Shown: positions 4,926 through 6,802 of the stretch, piece by piece
How the letters are laid out: each line of letters begins with the position of its first letter
Position numbering within the stretch: position 1 is the stretch's first letter
Assembly: GCA_023430825.1 (NCBI GenBank)
Contig: JAEYYL010000242.1
Coordinates: 1 to 6,802, forward strand
Direction: 5' to 3'
From: Verrucomicrobiota bacterium
GTDB taxonomy: Bacteria; Verrucomicrobiota; Verrucomicrobiia; Opitutales; Opitutaceae
Length of the DNA: 6,802 bases
Made by a program: the position numbers and the translations under genes
The notes under the pieces: model-generated
Seen by the model: only the letters and a program-made list of their open reading frames with translations
What the model was told of the DNA's origin: nothing
The model's database searches: none

Positions 4926-6802
4926 TCACAGGATGATATTCCAGTCGGTGACTTCCCGGTCCGCGCCAGACGGCTCCGAGCGGTTCGCGCGATTGACTAC
5001 CCGCACCGTCGTCGCCAGGTCCTGCACCGTCGGTGCGTCGAAAAAGGTTCGGACCCCGATCTCGACGCCGTAGGCCGCGCGCACCAGCGAGAGCAGCCGC
5101 ACGGCCTTCAGCGAATGTCCGCCGAGCGCGAAAAAGCTTTCGTCGAGCCCCACCTGCGTCAGGCCGAGCACTTCCGCGAACCGCGCCGCGATCTCCGCCT
5201 CCACCGCATCGCGCGGAGCGATATACGGCCCGCGACGGTTCAACTTCGGCTCCGGCAATCCGCGGCGGCTCACCTTGCCGTTGGGCGTGAGCGGCAGGCT
5301 GTCCAACAGCACGATATGCGCCGGCACCATGTAGTCGGGCAGCGTCTCCTCGAGCGCCGTGCGCAACTGGCGCAGATAACGCGAAAGCCCATGCGCCCGC
5401 CCCGGGTCGTTGCTCCAACGACCCCACTTCGCCGGCGACACCGGCGCATACGCCGGCGCGATAAAACCACGCTCGCCCGCGGCCGCTCGCGACACCACCA
5501 GATCGAAACGCCCGATCTCGGCGTTCAACACCACGGCCGCCGCATACCCGCACGCTTGCGCCCAGCGCAGCAGCGACGCCGGCGTCGTGCCAGCCGCCCG
5601 CGCCTCCAGGTTGCCCAGGCTTCGCTTCAAATCCACCACGCGACGCCCCGCGCGCAGGTTCGCCAGATCGTGCCACGCCTCGGTCGACGCCCTCACCTGC
5701 TCGTTCGGCACGCCCACGACCCAAAGCTCACGCCGCTCGCCTGCCGCCATCTCCGCCAGCGCGTCGAGCGAACCGATCTCGCTCCAGGAAACTTTCGCCA
5801 CCGCCGGCTCCGCGAGCCCCTCGCCCGCCACCGGCTTGCGCACCGCGACATCGTAGCGATACCGCGTCATCTCCGTCGGCCCGAACGTCTGCTTCGGCTG
5901 CGCACTCACCCGCGCCGAATGTTGTCCGGCAAAGTGCCAAAAATACTCCGGCGAGATAAACAACTCCGTCTCCGCCAGAATCGCCTCCTGCACCTGCTGC
6001 CGCAACACCGCTCCCGGCGTCTCCGGCGCCGAACGATGCACCTGCACCGCAGCGTGAAAACTTTCCAGCAACCGCGCGTCCAACACATCTCCGACAAAGA
6101 TCGCCCCGCCCGGCGCGAGCAGTTCCCACGCTTTCTCCATCACCTGGTCCAGATACTTCAGGCTCGGCAGATACTGCGTCACCGAGTTGATGACGACCGC
6201 GTCGAACACGCCCTGCTCCGTCACCTCGAGTTCATGCGCTCCGCCGTGAACGAGTTTCACCTTCTCGCTCCAACCCGCGCGGCGATTCACTTCCGCCTGC
6301 ACCGCATCGAGCGCCACCTGCGACAGATCCGTGCCGACATACTCCTCGCACCCATCCACCAGCCGGAAGAGCAACAGCCCCGTGCCGCACCCGATTTCCA
6401 AAATCCGTTTCGCCTTCAGCGCCGTGATCCGTTCCACCGTCGCATCCGTCCACTCCGCCATGTCGGCGATCGCGTAAGGCTGGTCCGTAAAACTGCTGTT
6501 CCACCCCGTCCAGTCGCTGTCCGCAGACTCCGCCTTCGATTGCTCGTAAGTCTTGTCGAACATCTCCTCCCACAACGCCGTCTGCTTCACTTCCGCCGCG
6601 ATTTCCAGATGCCGCTCCGGCACCACATACGCGACCAGTTGCTTGTCCGCGCCGCTCTCGCCGCGCGCGACCACCACCGCTTCCTTCACCTGCGACTGAC
6701 GCTTGAGCGCACTCTCGATTTCCCCGAGCTCGATCCGGTAACCGCGGATCTTCACCTGCTCGTCCAGCCGACCCAAAAATTCCACGCGTCCGTCTGAGCG
6801 CC
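4926..6802 (-). CDS. Non-ribosomal peptide synthetase, C-terminal part: A domain with embedded N-methyltransferase, then PCP (partial, 5' end outside window)
   Basis: This is the last 624 residues of an NRPS; the frame is open to the window edge, so the true start lies beyond 6802. Numbered from the first complete codon (6800-6798), the A8 motif (GRLDEQVKIRGYRIELGE) is at residues 10-27. A methyltransferase insert spans about 65-455, with SAM-binding ILEIGCGTG at 133-141, NSVTQYLP at 205-212 and FVGDV at 235-239; these match N-methyltransferases built into NRPS A domains between A8 and A9. The A domain resumes with LPDYMVP (A9) and NGKVSRR (A10, catalytic Lys 509). A carrier domain follows, with FFALGGHSL holding the phosphopantetheine serine, Ser 563. 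There is no thioesterase, epimerase or further condensation domain. The protein ends in a linker and the tail EVTDWNIIL, a candidate docking motif. By family knowledge it activates one amino acid, N-methylates it on the carrier and passes it on in the cytoplasm. All visible catalytic motifs look intact. Substrate is not predictable, because motifs A3-A6 are outside. The stop is TGA at 4928-4926, 29 bases before the ABC ATPase gene. Confidence 0.97.
   Translation of the reverse strand, partial: RSDGRVEFLGRLDEQVKIRGYRIELGEIESALKRQSQVKEAVVVARGESGADKQLVAYVVPERHLEIAAEVKQTALWEEMFDKTYEQSKAESADSDWTGWNSSFTDQPYAIADMAEWTDATVERITALKAKRILEIGCGTGLLLFRLVDGCEEYVGTDLSQVALDAVQAEVNRRAGWSEKVKLVHGGAHELEVTEQGVFDAVVINSVTQYLPSLKYLDQVMEKAWELLAPGGAIFVGDVLDARLLESFHAAVQVHRSAPETPGAVLRQQVQEAILAETELFISPEYFWHFAGQHSARVSAQPKQTFGPTEMTRYRYDVAVRKPVAGEGLAEPAVAKVSWSEIGSLDALAEMAAGERRELWVVGVPNEQVRASTEAWHDLANLRAGRRVVDLKRSLGNLEARAAGTTPASLLRWAQACGYAAAVVLNAEIGRFDLVVSRAAAGERGFIAPAYAPVSPAKWGRWSNDPGRAHGLSRYLRQLRTALEETLPDYMVPAHIVLLDSLPLTPNGKVSRRGLPEPKLNRRGPYIAPRDAVEAEIAARFAEVLGLTQVGLDESFFALGGHSLKAVRLLSLVRAAYGVEIGVRTFFDAPTVQDLATTVRVVNRANRSEPSGADREVTDWNIIL

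Noticed and set aside
5115..6797. Very long open frame on the plus strand opposite NRPS-A
   Set aside because: Its translation is dominated by Arg, His, Leu and Pro with no recognisable domain, while the minus strand encodes clear A, methyltransferase and carrier motifs throughout. It is a by-product of GC-rich codon use.
1..6802. Transposon ends, CRISPR repeats, tRNA or rRNA genes, phage genes
   Set aside because: Reading both strands showed no regularly spaced direct repeats, no transposase motif, no cloverleaf-like segment and no rRNA-like sequence; nearly the whole window is accounted for by five genes.

Overview
The window is a GC-rich bacterial stretch lying inside a non-ribosomal peptide synthetase (NRPS) biosynthetic cluster. 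All five genes read on the minus strand, so transcription runs from high to low coordinates. Clear Shine-Dalgarno sites precede two of the genes (AAGGAG and AGGGGA). The phylum cannot be fixed from the sequence. The GC-rich codon use, NRPS content and TubC-like docking domain would suit a Verrucomicrobia (Opitutales-like), myxobacterial or acidobacterial genome, but that is a low-confidence impression.

Layout in transcription order: (1) 6802-4926, the 3' end of an NRPS gene (NRPS-A). It encodes the end of an adenylation (A) domain interrupted between core motifs A8 and A9 by a SAM-dependent N-methyltransferase, then the A9/A10 region, a carrier (PCP/T) domain and a short acidic/hydrophobic C-terminal tail. 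(2) 4896-3841, the ATPase of an ABC exporter. (3) 3827-2493, its ABC-2-type permease, whose ribosome-binding site overlaps the ATPase stop codon. (4) 2435-2007, a small VOC-fold (glyoxalase/bleomycin-resistance superfamily) protein with an apparent signal peptide. (5) 1810-1, the 5' part of a second NRPS gene (NRPS-B): a TubC-type N-terminal docking domain, a complete condensation (C) domain with an intact HHxxxDG motif, and the start of an A domain that leaves the window. Gaps between genes are 29, 13, 57 and 196 bases. The last one carries two strong inverted repeats but no gene.

How they probably work together (inference): NRPS-A loads and N-methylates an amino acid on its terminal carrier domain and has no thioesterase, so it must hand the intermediate on in trans. 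NRPS-B begins with a docking domain of a type known to bind short C-terminal motifs, so NRPS-A to NRPS-B transfer is the simplest reading even though three accessory genes separate them. The ABC pair probably exports the product. The VOC protein, predicted to lie outside the cytoplasm, could be a binding/self-protection or tailoring factor. The A-domain specificity motifs (A3-A6) of both NRPS proteins lie outside the window, so no substrate can be predicted.
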